A DNA stretch of 64,000 bases. Source: Dipteris shenzhenensis (lineage: Eukaryota; Polypodiophyta; Polypodiopsida; Gleicheniales). Positions 22,726-35,300 of the stretch are shown here, in pieces. Positions within the stretch are counted from its first letter, which is position 1, and each line of letters starts with the position of its first letter. The notes under the pieces are model-generated. The model was given only the letters and a program-made list of their open reading frames with translations, searched no databases and was not told the origin of the DNA. The stretch lies in assembly GCA_047967505.1 (NCBI GenBank), contig CM106539.1; one strand, 5' to 3'. The position numbers were made by a program, and so were the translations under genes.

Positions 22726-24480
22726 CCCTCTCTCTCGCTGCGCCTCCCCCTCTTCTCTCTCTCCCCCCCCTCTTCTCTCTCTCCCCACACCCACCTCCTG
22801 CGGCAGTGGCCTCCCCCCCTTCTCTCTCTCCCCCCCTCCTCTCTCGCTGCTGCGGCAGCGGCCCCCCCTACTCTCTCTCTCTCTCCCTCCTCCCATCTCT
22901 CTCCCCTCCCTCCCCTCCCTCTCCCCCCTCTCTCTCTCGCTGCCCCCCTTATCTCTCTCCCCCCCTCCTCTCTCGCTGCCACGGCAGCGGCCCCCCCCTC
23001 TCTCTTCCCTCTCCCCCCCCCTTCCCTCTCCCCCCCCTCCCCCTCTCTCGCTGCCGCGGCAGCGGCTCCCCCCTCTCTCTCTCCTCCCCTCCCCTCCCTC
23101 TCCCCCCTCTCTCTCTCTCCCTCCCCTCTCTCTTGCTGCCCCCCCTTCTCTCTCTCCCCCCCTCCCTCTCTCGCTGCTGCTGTCGCGTCAGCGGCTCCCC
23201 CTCTCTCTCTCCCCTCCCTCTCCCCCCCCTCTCTCTCTCCCTCCCCTCTCTCTCGCTGCTCCCCCTTCTCTCTCTCCCCCCCCTTCCCTCTCTCCCCCCT
23301 CCCTCTCTCGCTACTGCGGCAGTGGCAGCGGCCCCCCCTCTCTCTCTCCCCCTCCCCTCTCTCTCGCTGCCCCCGCCCCCCCCTTCCCTCTCCCCCCCCT
23401 CCCCCTCTCTCGCTGCCGCTGCCGCGGCAGCGGCCCCCCCCTTCTCTCCCCCCCCCTCCCCCTCTCACTGTCGCTGCCGCGGCAGCGGCCCCCCCTTCTC
23501 TCTCCCCCCCTCCCCTCTCTCTCGCTGCCCCCACTCCCCCCCCCTTCCCTCTCCCCCCCCTCCCCCTCTCTCGCTGCCGCTGTCGCGGCAGCGGCCCCCC
23601 CTTCTCTCTCTCCCCCTCCCCTCTCTCTCGCTGCCCCGGCTCCCCCCCTCTTCCCTCTCCCCCCCCCTCCCCCTCTCTCGCTGCCGCTGTCGCGGCAGTG
23701 GCCCCCCCTTCTCTCTCTCCCCCCCTCTCCCTCTCTCGCTGCCGCGGTAGCGGCAGCGGCCCCCCCTCTCTCTCTCTCCCTCCCCTCTCTCTCACTGCCC
23801 CTGCCCCCCCCTTCCCTCTCCCCCCCCTCCCCCTCTCTCACTGCCGTGGCAGCGGCAGCGGCCCCCCCTTCTCTCTCTCCCCCTCCCCTCTCTCTCGCTG
23901 CCCCCGCTGCCCCCCCCTTCCCTCTCCCCCCCTCCCCCTCTCTCGCTGCCGCGGATCCCCCCTCTCTCTCTCCCCTCCCCTCCCCTCCCTCTCCCCCCTC
24001 TCTCTCGCCGCCCCCCCTTCTCTCTCTCCCCCCCTCCCTCTCTCGCTGCCGCGGCAGCGGCAGCGGCCCCCCCGTCTCTCTCTCTCCCTCCCCTCTCTCT
24101 CGCTGCCCCTCCTTCTCTCTCTCCCCCCTCCCTCCTCTCTCGTTGCCGTGGCAGCGGCCCCCCCCCTCTCTGTCTCTCCCTCCCCTCTCTCTCCCCTCTC
24201 CTCCCCTCCCTCCCCCCCTCTCCGCTGCTGCGGCAGCGGCCTCCCTCTCCCCTCTCTCTCTCCCCCCCCTCGCGGCTTCCCCCCTCTCTCCCCTCTCTTC
24301 CCCCCCTCCCCCTTCTCTCCCCCCTCCCTTTCTCTCCCCTCTCTTTCCCCCCCCTTCTCTCCTCTCTCTCCCTCTCTCTTTCTCTCTCTCTTTTGCTGCC
24401 GAGGCAGCAAGACTCTCTCTCTTATATTCTCTCTCTAAAAATCTTTCCTTCACTTTTCTCTCTCTATAATAAAATTTCAA
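22330..24480. repeat. 2.1-kb polypyrimidine minisatellite with GC palindromes
   Basis: The plus strand is almost pure C and T (CTCTCTCTCCCCCCC blocks), interrupted every 50-100 bp by GCTGCCGCGGCAGCGGC or a variant. CGCTGCCGCGGCAGCG is its own reverse complement. The long open frames in all six readings (Pro/Ser/Leu or Arg/Glu/Gly only) are a by-product of composition and not genes. The DNA could form triplex, i-motif/G-quadruplex and hairpin structures. Confidence 0.9.
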
Positions 24481-24720
24481 AGAATACAAATTTTAAAAAA
24501 AGTACCTGGAAAAAAGTTGAAATCGATGCTTGTGCTTGCTTGTGCTTGCTTTTGCTCTTCCTCCTCTTTTTGCTTCTCCTCTTGCTCTTCCTTGTTGAAA
24601 TGAGAGAAACAATGAGAGAAGGAGAGTATATATAAGAAAAACTAGGGTTTTAAGTGCTTCTCTCTCATTGGTCCTTCTATAACATTATCTCCTCTCCCAT
24701 TGGCCTCTCTATTAGATTAT
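24480..24720. other. Spacer between the two C-rich arrays
   Basis: About 240 bp of mixed sequence with a duplicated GCTTGTGCTTGCT phrase near 24530-24552 and a CTTCCTCCTC run. No gene recognised. Confidence 0.5.
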
Positions 24721-25655
24721 CTTCTCTCTCTCTCCCACCCACTCCCATCCTCCCACCCCATTCCCACTCCCACTCCCACCCCCATCCTCCCACCCCACCT
24801 CCCCCATTCTCACTCCCACACCCACGCCCATTCTTTCACCTTCCCCATTCCCACTCCCTCTCCCACTCCCATCCTCCCACCCCACCCCTCCCACTCCCAC
24901 CCTCACCCCACCCCCACCTCCCCCATTCCCACTCCCACTCCCACTCCCATTCTCCCACCCACTCCCATCCTCCCACCTACACCTCTCACTCCCACTCCCA
25001 TCCTCCCACCCCCCCATTCCCACTCCCACTCCCATTCTCCCACCCTTATCCTCCCACCTCACCCCTCCCACTCCCATCCTCCCACTCCCTCTCCCACTCC
25101 CATTTTCCCACCCCCCCACCTCCCCCATTCCCACTCCCACTCCCATTTTCCCACCCCCCCCACCTCCCCCACTCCCACTCCCTCCCCCATCCTCCCACCC
25201 CACCCCTCCCACTTCCACCCCCACCTCCCCCATTCCCACTCCCATCCTCCCACCTCACCCCTCCCACTTCCACCCCCACCTCCCCCATTCCCACTCCCTC
25301 TCCCACTCCCATCCTCCCACTCCCACTCCCCACCCCTCCCACTCCCACTCCCACTCCCATCCTCCCACCCTCACCCCACCCCCACCTCCCCCATTCCCAC
25401 TCCCTCTCCCACTCCCACTCCCATTCTCCCACCCCCACCACCACCTCCCCCATTCCCACTCCCTCTCCCACTCCCACTCCCATTCTCCCACCCCCACCCC
25501 CACCCCCACCCCCACCTCCCCCATTCCCACTCCCTCTCCCACTCCCACTCCCATCCTCCCACCCCCACCCCCACCCCCACCCCCACCGCCCCCATTCCCA
25601 CTCCCTCTCCCACTCTCCCTTTCTCCCACTACCACCCTCCCAACTATCAATTCCA
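24720..25655. repeat. C-rich array of CCCACTCCCATCCTCCCACC type
   Basis: About 0.9 kb built from the words CCCACT, CCCATCCT, CCCACC, CCCCCATT and CCCTCT in a loose higher-order pattern of about 60-70 bp. Open frames here (Pro/His/Ser-rich on plus, Gly/Trp/Glu-rich on minus) are compositional. The minus strand is rich in G-runs. Confidence 0.9.
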
Positions 25656-25689
25656 CTATTACTTATGAATTCTAATTAAAAATATTACT

Positions 25690-26735
25690 TAAATAAATGA
25701 TATTACTTGAAAACACTCATAGGATTTAAGGTTTAGGATTTCGTGGTTTGGGTTTAGGATATGGGGTTTGGTGAGTTAGGGTTTAGGGTTTAGGGTTTAG
25801 GGTTTAGGGTTCAAGGTTTGAGGGTTAGGGTTTAGGGGTTAGGGTTTAGAGTTTGGTGGTTTAGGGTTTAGGGTTTAGAGGTTAGGGTTTAGGGTTTAGG
25901 ATTTAGGGTTTAGGATTTAGGGTTTGGGGGTTAGGGTTTAGGGTTTGGGGGTTAGGGTTTAGGGTTTGGGAGTTAGAGTTTAAGGTTTAGGGTTTAGGGT
26001 TTAGGGTTTAGGGTTTAGGATTTGGGAGTTAGGGTTTAGGGTTTAGGGTTTAGGAGTTAGGGTTTAGGGTTTAGGGTTTAGGGTTTGGGGGTTAGGGTTT
26101 AGGGTTTGGGAGTTAGAGTTTAAGGTTTAGGGTTTAGGGTTTGGGGTTTAGGGTTTAGGGTTTAGGGTTTGGGAGTTAGGGTTTAGGGTTTAGGATTTAG
26201 GGTTTACGAGTTAGGGTTTAGGGTTTGGGGGTTAGGGTTTAGAGTTTAGGGTTTGGGGGTTAGGGTTAAGGGTTTAGGGTTTAGGAGTTAGGGTTTAGAG
26301 TTTAGGGTTTGGGGGTTAGGGTTAAGGGTTTAGGGTTTAGGGTTTAGGAGTTAGGGTTTAGGGTTTAGGGTTTAGGGTTTGGGAGTTAGGGTTTAGGGTT
26401 TGGGGTTTGGGAGTTAGGGTTTAGGGTTTAGGGTTTGGGGGTTAGGGTTTATGGTTTAGGGTTTAGGGTTTGGGAGTTAGGGTTTAGGGTTTAGGAGTAA
26501 GGGTTTAGGGTTTGGGGTTTAGGGTTTAGGGTTTGGGAGTTAGGGTTTGGGGTTTGGGGGTTAGGGTTTAGGGTTTAGGGTTTGGGGGTTAGGGTTTAGG
26601 GTTTAGGGTTTAGGGTTTGGGAGTTAGGGTTTAGGGTTTAGGGTTTAGGGTTGTTATTGGTTAGGGCTTAGGGTTGTTTTGGTTTACAGTTTAGGGTTTA
26701 GGGTTTAGGGTTGTTATTGGTTTACGGTTGTTATT
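25690..26735 (+). repeat. Degenerate interstitial telomere-like array (TTTAGGG)
   Basis: About 1 kb of TTTAGGG mixed with GTTTGGGG, GGGGTTAGGG, GGAGTTAGGG and similar variants. TTTAGGG is the common plant telomere repeat. Because unique and mobile sequence continues on both sides and the units are diverged, this is an internal array and not a chromosome end. It stops immediately upstream of H copy A. Confidence 0.92.
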
Positions 26736-28136
26736 GGTTAGTGTCTAATTAAATTTTCAAACAAGTTCTGAATTTTTAAATCATTAATAAAGTAGATTAT
26801 TGAGAAGAGACTAATGTTCTTTATAATGGTTGTTACAGCTTGTTTGCAAAGGAAACTTACAAAGGAGATGGCTACAAAAATTATTCCGGGGATGGAGGTG
26901 ATTTTATGTTACAAAAGAGAAGTAGTTGCATTTGCTACAATCCATGAAAGTGATCCAAATTCTATTTGTCACTTTAGAAGACTTGGCGAAGATAAGGTGG
27001 CGGTTATCGTATCAAGGATTCTTAGTGCACATGTTGAGCTAAAGCATAAGTGTGGGGATATGGAAATCCTTGGAGATGTTATGCCCTATAATACCTACAA
27101 CAAAGCATTTATTGCATGGGGCAGAGATGAGACTTATCCAACACATGTCATCAGGAATACAAAGTGCATATCTTTAGATTTTAGAGTGGGAGATATTTTA
27201 CAAGTGTTATCATTTACAAATAAGTATGTAGCAGAAGGTCAAGTCTTGGGATTTGAACAAGTTGAAACTGGACATTTGCGCAGATGAGAATTCAAAAAGT
27301 TACTGATGATGGTATGGATGATAACTCAATGTCATTGGATGGTCCCTACTATGAGGTAGGTAAGGATTTGAGATGGAGCATGCAATTTTTAAAGATTGGA
27401 AAGACTCGGCATGTGGTTTTTAATGATAAACATAATGTATACTACAACATCAAGCTCTATTCCTTCAGAGATGGATGATTCCAATGCACTCAACTATAGC
27501 ACTGACGTCTTATCAGAAGTCGATGAGTTCATTGGTACCGAGAAAGAAAAATATTTCACAAGTGATGCCTTATCTGGGGTGGATGAGTACATGCACATTG
27601 AGAACTTGGGCAAAGATGTCAAAAGTATTATATCTTCAAGCATGGATGGCTTCATGGATACTGATAAAGTTCTTGGAGTCAAAGCAGGTAACTATGGAAT
27701 TATGGAAATCATGCACGATAGTATAATGAGTGATGTTCTCTCTGGAGTAGAGGAGTTTCAAGACTATGGAGTTATGAAATCCATAGAAAGTGCATCAATG
27801 AGCGATGTTCTCTCAGGAATAGATGAGTTTGAAGATCATTCTGGACACTCTATCACCACTGACTATGGAGTTATGAAATCCATAGAAAGTGCATCAATGA
27901 GTGATGTTCTCTCAGGAATAGATGAGTTTGAAGATCATTCGAGACACTCTAATGCCATTGTGACAAGTGGTTCTACGATTGTATCAAAAGTAGGGATGAG
28001 ATCAACAAAGGACTATTCGGTGTTTGACTTTGATTGTGAACTTGTAAATGTTACAAATGGTTTGACGAATGTATCAAAAGCAAGGATGACATCAACAAAG
28101 GAATATTCAGTAGCTCAAGGATGCAACATCTCATGA
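26735..28136 (+). pseudogene. H element copy A, ORF1 (DUF8039-like, LSGVDEF repeats), broken
   Basis: Compared with the open copy at 57.5-58.65 kb, this copy has the same head (IPGMEVILC, REVVAFATIHESDPNS, AHVELKHKCGDMEILGDVMP, FIAW) and the same run of LSGVDEF-type repeats, including an extra near-exact duplication of a SDVLSGIDEFEDHS unit at 27776-27950. It is broken by a one-base loss near 27270, a deletion near 27440 and a frame change near 28115. The head resembles the DUF8039 type found with plant transposons (VA..., V-V--I, ...GD, F-AW spacing); this is inference. An acceptor-like ACAG lies at about 26840. Function unknown. Confidence 0.65.
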
Positions 28137-28338
28137 AAACAACATGACAAATAAATCTTACAAGGAGAACTACACAAATCCAAATAAGAATGTACAGAAG
28201 GTCCCAAAACGGACATACAGATGCATGAAAAGACAACGAGTGCAGGCAGATCCAGAAAAGCAACCAAAGAGAATAAGAGTAATGAATGAAGATGTTATGC
28301 TAAAAGCAATGTGATCTACATGCTGTAAGCATACATGT
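28137..28338 (+). other. Coding-like linker between H ORF1 and ORF2
   Basis: One frame reads through this gap with a basic segment (VPKRTYRCMKRQRVQADP, then KQPKRIRVMNED), interrupted by a stop at about 28312. The same basic linker is readable at 57.5-57.4 kb and at 4.4-4.3 kb on the minus strand. This suggests ORF1 and ORF2 were one protein. Confidence 0.55.
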
Positions 28339-30492
28339 ATGCGATCCATTAACTTACATGACATCAAGGGTTGTCGAGAACATGTCTGGCAAAGGAAAGG
28401 AAGCAGAAGAAATGAATACCTACTCACGAGATTGTCTTGCTTTCTTGTAAATGATAAGAGAAGGCGAAGTTCAGGACATCAAATAAGGCCTCTTATAAAT
28501 GGAAAAAGTATATGCAATAATGCATATCGCATTATTACAGGATTATCACATGGCACATATTGGAATTTGGCTAATAAAGCAAAGTATGGAGTTAAATTTA
28601 ACATTCATGGAAACATAGGAAGGCCCAAAACAAGAGCCTCAACGGTTGCGGCAACAGCAATTTTGAAAGATTACATTTATGAAAATGCTTTACCGCAACC
28701 CCACCTATTAGAAATGCATCTTCCGATAGGTTTGACCAAAAAAGAAGTATTTAATACTATTGGAGAAACACAGAGGCAAAGAGGGCATGCACCGGCATCT
28801 TTTCATACTTTGTATACTCTTTGGAAAAAAAGCTTTGGACATGTTAAAATCCCAAAGAGGCAAAAAATGTCAAAGTGCAATGATTGTGATGATCTAAAGC
28901 GAGCACTTGAGAGTGCAACATCTCCACAACAAAAAGAAGCTTACAAAAGAAAGAGAGAATTTCATCATGGACTTGTTCGACATTCTGGAATAAAATATGC
29001 ATTTTGGAAGGAGCAAGCTATTTCTCACCCAAATGAGTACATGTGCATTATTGTAGATGGTATGGATCAAAATACAACAACATTACCTCGATTCGTTAAC
29101 ACTCCACCTAAGCTACAAGGCAAATACTTTTTAAAGACACATCTATGTGGAGTGTTAGTGCAAGGATTTAAGTTTTTGGCAGACATATGGATTGATTCCT
29201 TGCATCTACACGATAGCAATCAAGTTGTAACATCCGTTATGAAGGCAATTCACAATGTACATGCAGAAAAAGGTCGCCTACCAGCAACTTTGAGAATACA
29301 AGCAGACAATTGCGGACGAGAGAATAAGAATGTACTCTTCTTTGCATTTTGCTCAATGCTAATCGCTCATAGAATCTTCAATGAGATTGAAGTTGGGTTT
29401 TTGTTGGTTGGGCACACACATGAGGATATCGATCAGGTATTTAGCACAGTTTCAAGAGAACTAAAACACAAGGACATGGAGACAATGGATGACTTGATAA
29501 GAAAATGTGGGAGGCAAGTTGGTGGCCATAAGGAAGGAACAATATGCTCAATGGTTAAGAGGATGTATGATTGGAAGAGCTTTATTCTACCTTTCATACA
29601 AAAAGGTGGTGATGCCCTGATTGGTCATAGCGCTCCACGCTATTTTCGATTTTTCTTAAAGGATGAAAAACCAGCGATGCAATGGCAACACTATTCTCTT
29701 GATACAAAATGGGAACCTGAAGAACCTTACTCTCTCTTAACTTCAATCCCGAGCAAAGAAATGCATCCAACATGGGCTCCTATAAAAGAATTCAGCGAGA
29801 AATCCAAAGGTGAAATAGAAGGCTTAAAAGCTTTTATTGCATACAAAGAGGAAATGCTCCAAAGATTTCCTGATTGGAAGCCCTCTTGGAAGAAACACAC
29901 TACTGTTGTAATTAGCAAGACCTACCAATTGATAAAGGACCTTGCAAAAATGCGAGAAGATGATATTAAGGCAGAACGGCCTTTATTTTGGCCAAATGTT
30001 AGTAATGACTTGCGTCCAGCATGTGGTCTCTTTGAAAATGAGTTTGAATCGTTGCTCCCACGTCCATATTGTGGACCCAAGAAGAGAGAGTTTATGCCAC
30101 AAATAGACATAGATGTCCATTGTTTTGTTGCAGTTCGACCATCGGATGATGAACATGAGAACGTGAAGTTTTGGGTTGCGAAAGTAGTTGACGTGAGCAT
30201 GGATGACCGGGGGAGAGCCACAACATTTACAGCGGTATGGTATGAGCCAAGGGGTAGGAAGGAGAACCAAGATAACAGTACATTGTATAATAGTTGTTTG
30301 AAAAAGGAATGGGTCCCAAACCATGAAGCAATTTCAAGACTTTCCACAGAGACAGTCATAGTATCCTGGAAATCAAGGTCAAAGAAAACAAAGAAGCACA
30401 TGGAATATGATGTAGAAGACAAAATAAAATTCCGCAACCAATTATTACACACATTACAGAGTTCACAAAGATGCTCGCCCGGGAGGAAGTAG
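28339..30492 (+). CDS. H element copy A, ORF2: DUF7869-type protein, 717 codons, open
   Basis: The reading frame is uninterrupted. C180-x2-C183 (SKCNDCDD) starts a basic, possibly zinc-binding segment. A core follows with IIVDGMDQNTT (D240, D243), LRIQADNCGRENKN (D323) and VGHTHEDIDQVFS (H359, H361, E362, D363, D365). These are hallmarks of the DUF7869 family, whose spacing of acidic residues would suit an RNase-H-fold DDE nuclease (inference). Residues about 590-640 (FVAVRPSDDEHENVKFWVAKVV ... YEP, quoted in parts) resemble a small chromatin-reader-like beta barrel. The frame upstream of the ATG (KQPKRIRVMNEDV at 28260-28300) is homologous in three copies, so the true start is probably further upstream, fused to ORF1. 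It is likely a transposase candidate. Confidence 0.75.
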   Translation: MRSINLHDIKGCREHVWQRKGSRRNEYLLTRLSCFLVNDKRRRSSGHQIRPLINGKSICNNAYRIITGLSHGTYWNLANKAKYGVKFNIHGNIGRPKTRASTVAATAILKDYIYENALPQPHLLEMHLPIGLTKKEVFNTIGETQRQRGHAPASFHTLYTLWKKSFGHVKIPKRQKMSKCNDCDDLKRALESATSPQQKEAYKRKREFHHGLVRHSGIKYAFWKEQAISHPNEYMCIIVDGMDQNTTTLPRFVNTPPKLQGKYFLKTHLCGVLVQGFKFLADIWIDSLHLHDSNQVVTSVMKAIHNVHAEKGRLPATLRIQADNCGRENKNVLFFAFCSMLIAHRIFNEIEVGFLLVGHTHEDIDQVFSTVSRELKHKDMETMDDLIRKCGRQVGGHKEGTICSMVKRMYDWKSFILPFIQKGGDALIGHSAPRYFRFFLKDEKPAMQWQHYSLDTKWEPEEPYSLLTSIPSKEMHPTWAPIKEFSEKSKGEIEGLKAFIAYKEEMLQRFPDWKPSWKKHTTVVISKTYQLIKDLAKMREDDIKAERPLFWPNVSNDLRPACGLFENEFESLLPRPYCGPKKREFMPQIDIDVHCFVAVRPSDDEHENVKFWVAKVVDVSMDDRGRATTFTAVWYEPRGRKENQDNSTLYNSCLKKEWVPNHEAISRLSTETVIVSWKSRSKKTKKHMEYDVEDKIKFRNQLLHTLQSSQRCSPGRK

Positions 30493-30754
30493 AAGGAGAT
30501 AGCGCAAATGAAGAATGCCCATGATAACACCATTCAAATATCGAGAAAGAGTGAAGGTGGTGGTGGTTGTCAGATGAGAGTGAATGAAGATGGCACCCAA
30601 GTGACAAGTGACGACAGAAAGGACATTCTGAACAAGCAAATGTTTGGATCGCTCATTTCTGTGATCATGATAGAAAAGGACATTCAGACAAGCAAATGTT
30701 TGGATCGCCCATTTTTACTAAACTCATTGTAAAGGAAAAATTAAATTATTGAAA

Positions 30755-31310
30755 AGGCCACAGGAGATCCTTTGTACAAAGACTCATCAAGAGCAATATT
30801 TGTTGTAAAACTTATGACATGATAATGTAAAATTGCAAGCATAGCTATTGGTATTTTTTGGAGTACAAAAGAGGCTTCCATCATGTCTCATGTGTATATA
30901 AACCTTTTAATTTCTTGAATATTCAAGAGTGTTATAGTTTTCTGCATTGAAAGTAAAAAGAGTCTTACAGGTCTCTTATGTATACATTTTTAAAATGTTG
31001 TGAATCCTCAATAGCATGGTTTTTCATGGATTTAAACTAATAACTCGGATTTTTTATTTTAAGAATATGATTCTTATAAACAAGAAATACAAATTTAGGA
31101 TTTGATAGTAGTTTTTGCATTATTTGTACAACATTATAGAGAGATATTTTGAAATGTCTTATGTGAAAATGATAGTGCCAGAAAGTAAACTTTTGATTCT
31201 CGAATGACAGTTTCATAAAGTAAACTTTTCAATTGGGAAGGATTTTAAGGAATAGTCCAAAAGTAGACATATGAGTCCAAAATTAATGAAATAAGTGTTA
31301 CCTATTATTG
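30755..31310 (+). repeat. H-element tail module, copy 1
   Basis: The sequence after ORF2 (TTTGTACAAAGACTCATCAAG, TGTAAAATTGCAAGCATAGC, CAAGAGTGTTATAGTTTTCT, GGATTTAAACTAATAACTC) recurs inverted at 35.72-35.30 kb. Its last part recurs at 48.24-48.05 kb. In both long H copies it lies downstream of ORF2, so it probably is the 3' untranslated or terminal part of the element. Confidence 0.7.
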
Positions 31311-32830
31311 ATGTACCAAATACGTCAATCTATTATAATAGCAAATTCTACTCAAAGTACATGGTGTGAAATCGATCAAATAGAAACAATTGCTAAACAA
31401 TTCAATAAGAACTTCACATGGAGAGATTGTCTAGTTGAATGCATAGTGCTCTTCCATGTTAGACTGCAACAATTCTTAGCAAGATATATTCTGTGTGATA
31501 AAGGACTACTAGGTAGAGTCAACCATGACATCATAAGATATGAGGTACAAAATTGAGGATCTATGCATGCACACATAATGCTATGGGTAGATGAACAAGA
31601 CATAGAGATCGTATCAAACCAGATAGATGCATATATCCCTTACATGAATGATTTTAATAACTGGCCAGAGAATTTAATTCAAAGAAAGCTTAACTATATG
31701 GTAAAGAGAAAACAAATCCACACATGTAGGCCAACATGCAATCTATTTGACTCAAGCATAAACCACAAATGCAAATACGGATTTCCATATCCTATGCATT
31801 TAGAAACTAAACCTACTTTAGATCCTCTCACACAAAGATGGATCTACTTTCGTCCATCCCTAGAACATCATAATGTCATTCCATACCATGCAGAAATATT
31901 ACTCTTGTGGCAAGCACATATGAATATTCAAAAAATAACCAACACAAGCCTATCATATTACCTTCTAAAATATGCTATGAAAACCGAACCCATGGGACAC
32001 ATGAACTTGAATCTTGGTGATGCAAAACTTCTAGGACTAGATAATCTAGATCCAATTAAGTTAAAAAGAGGTTAAAAATGATATCTGCATATATTCTTTC
32101 AAAGCCGACATCTCCAACAGAGACAGCATTGTCATGCTTATAAATATCTACCATTCAAAGAAGCGAAGCTGTGCATTTCATTGACTCCTCTCCCCCATCT
32201 ATGCGCCAAAAATACCTTCGTGAACATTGTGTTTCTGTAACGCATCCTATAGATACATATTGTGGTCGTCCAAGTGTCATGGAGAACTTGACCTTCTATG
32301 AATTCTGGAAATAATACAATGTCCAAAAGTCAAAGAAAGAAAACAAAGATAACATAACTATCGTACATTCTTTCGGAAATTATGTATATCCATCAACACG
32401 ACTATCGTACATTCTTTCGAAAATTATGTATATCCATCAACACGGATTGTACGTTTCATAGATTACCACCCTGCTCATCATTTTGAAGGATTTTTTTACA
32501 ACCTTCTACTAAAGAACATAAATTTTAGAAATGAGAATGAGCTCATTTCTGAAAATAATCATACGAAATCTTACTTCAAAAAAGCCCATTACGTGTTATT
32601 CAAAACTCCTTCATGACTTCAACCGACATTCATGAAGATACCAATACACATAACACAGCATGCACAAAATTACGTCAAATGATGAACGAGTTCAAGGACT
32701 TCGAAAATGCAACTCTTTCTTCTGAACAACAAGAAATTTATGAAAAGATAAATTCTACTATTATAGTGCTCTTCTTGATATCATAATTAATTCTTCTCAA
32801 ATTGCAAGTTTACATAAATCTATGTTCTAA
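31310..32830 (+). pseudogene. Helitron Rep (HUH) relic
   Basis: The plus strand, open at 31563-32075, contains MHAHIMLWVD (the H-x-H metal site of Rep), NHKCKYGFPYP, a YFRPSLEHHNVIPYHAE-like block, ILLLWQAHMNIQ and YYLLKYAMKTEP with the two Rep tyrosines. Upstream (31308-31556) lies a related N-terminal part. Downstream, PPSMRQKYLREH, THPIDTYCGRPSV and a YHPAHHFEGFFYNLLL block follow with stops between. No helicase domain is visible before 32830, so the 3' part is lost. Rolling-circle transposition is the family's function; this copy is dead. Confidence 0.8.
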
Positions 32831-33061
32831 ATTCACTTTAAAAATTAACTCAAAATGGACAATATTATTTAACAATTTTTAGGAAGCACTAAATTCATTT
32901 ATACATATTCTAGTTCAATACAGCTACTCGAGCTGTCATGCTCAATAATATATGCTTGATAGCCACATATATTATTGAGTGAACCCACGAGGGTTCCATG
33001 GGCAAACGAAAGATATAGATGATGAGGCTCGTATTTATTGGAGTCGTTCAGTGAGAGAGAA

Positions 33062-34759
<1,698 letters not shown>

Positions 34760-35300
34760 GATGTTCTAAATTGGAGGCCAAGGTTTGCGAGCAAAATTGA
34801 AGGCTGAGACTGAGACTCAGTGGGAGCCATTGCTACTGTGCTCCTGTTTATTATACAAGTCCCTTGGCTGGCCCACGAAGAAAACACTCGAACCCCCTTC
34901 GTTACTCTTTGCCCACACTCTCCATGCTTGCACGACTCATGAGATGCTCATCAAATCGTCTCTGTTTTATGCCCGTACTTTTGCCCATTCATTCATCTTT
35001 AATGCAATTTCTCCAAGAATGGAATTCTCCAAAGTGCCAATGCCAATTCCCTCATAAGAGTATTGATGTTGAGACTATTACCATTCAATCCCTCATAGTT
35101 TTCTTACCTAGTTTTATCACGGGCTCCGCTCACTCTATTATTTTTTTACCCTTCTAGGTTTAATGCTCATCCTAGTGCAAGCCATATGCCAATAGGGCTT
35201 GGATACATTCACAATTTCCTTTAAGTCTCCATGTGGATGTGACCTTGCAAAGGTCCATAAGATGTGCTCATAATTTTTTTTTGGGTTTCTATAGAGTATA
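34760..35300. promoter_or_regulatory. Upstream region of the OPR gene
   Basis: Non-coding by inspection. It should contain the 5' UTR and promoter of the minus-strand OPR gene, but I could not identify a convincing TATA box or other element. Short frames at 34785-35157 are without motif. Confidence 0.35.

Noticed and set aside
22468-24489. Open frames of up to about 650 codons on both strands
   Set aside because: All six frames are open together because the DNA is nearly pure C/T; products are Pro/Ser/Leu or Arg/Glu/Gly only. Composition, not coding.
24654-25679. Pro/His/Ser- and Gly/Trp/Glu-rich frames up to 341 codons
   Set aside because: By-product of the CCCACTCCC-type array, open in several frames at once.
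25690-26735. True chromosome end
   Set aside because: The array is degenerate and flanked on both sides by long non-telomeric sequence.
29922-30533. 203-codon minus-strand frame opposite H ORF2
   Set aside because: Shadow of the conserved plus-strand DUF7869 frame.
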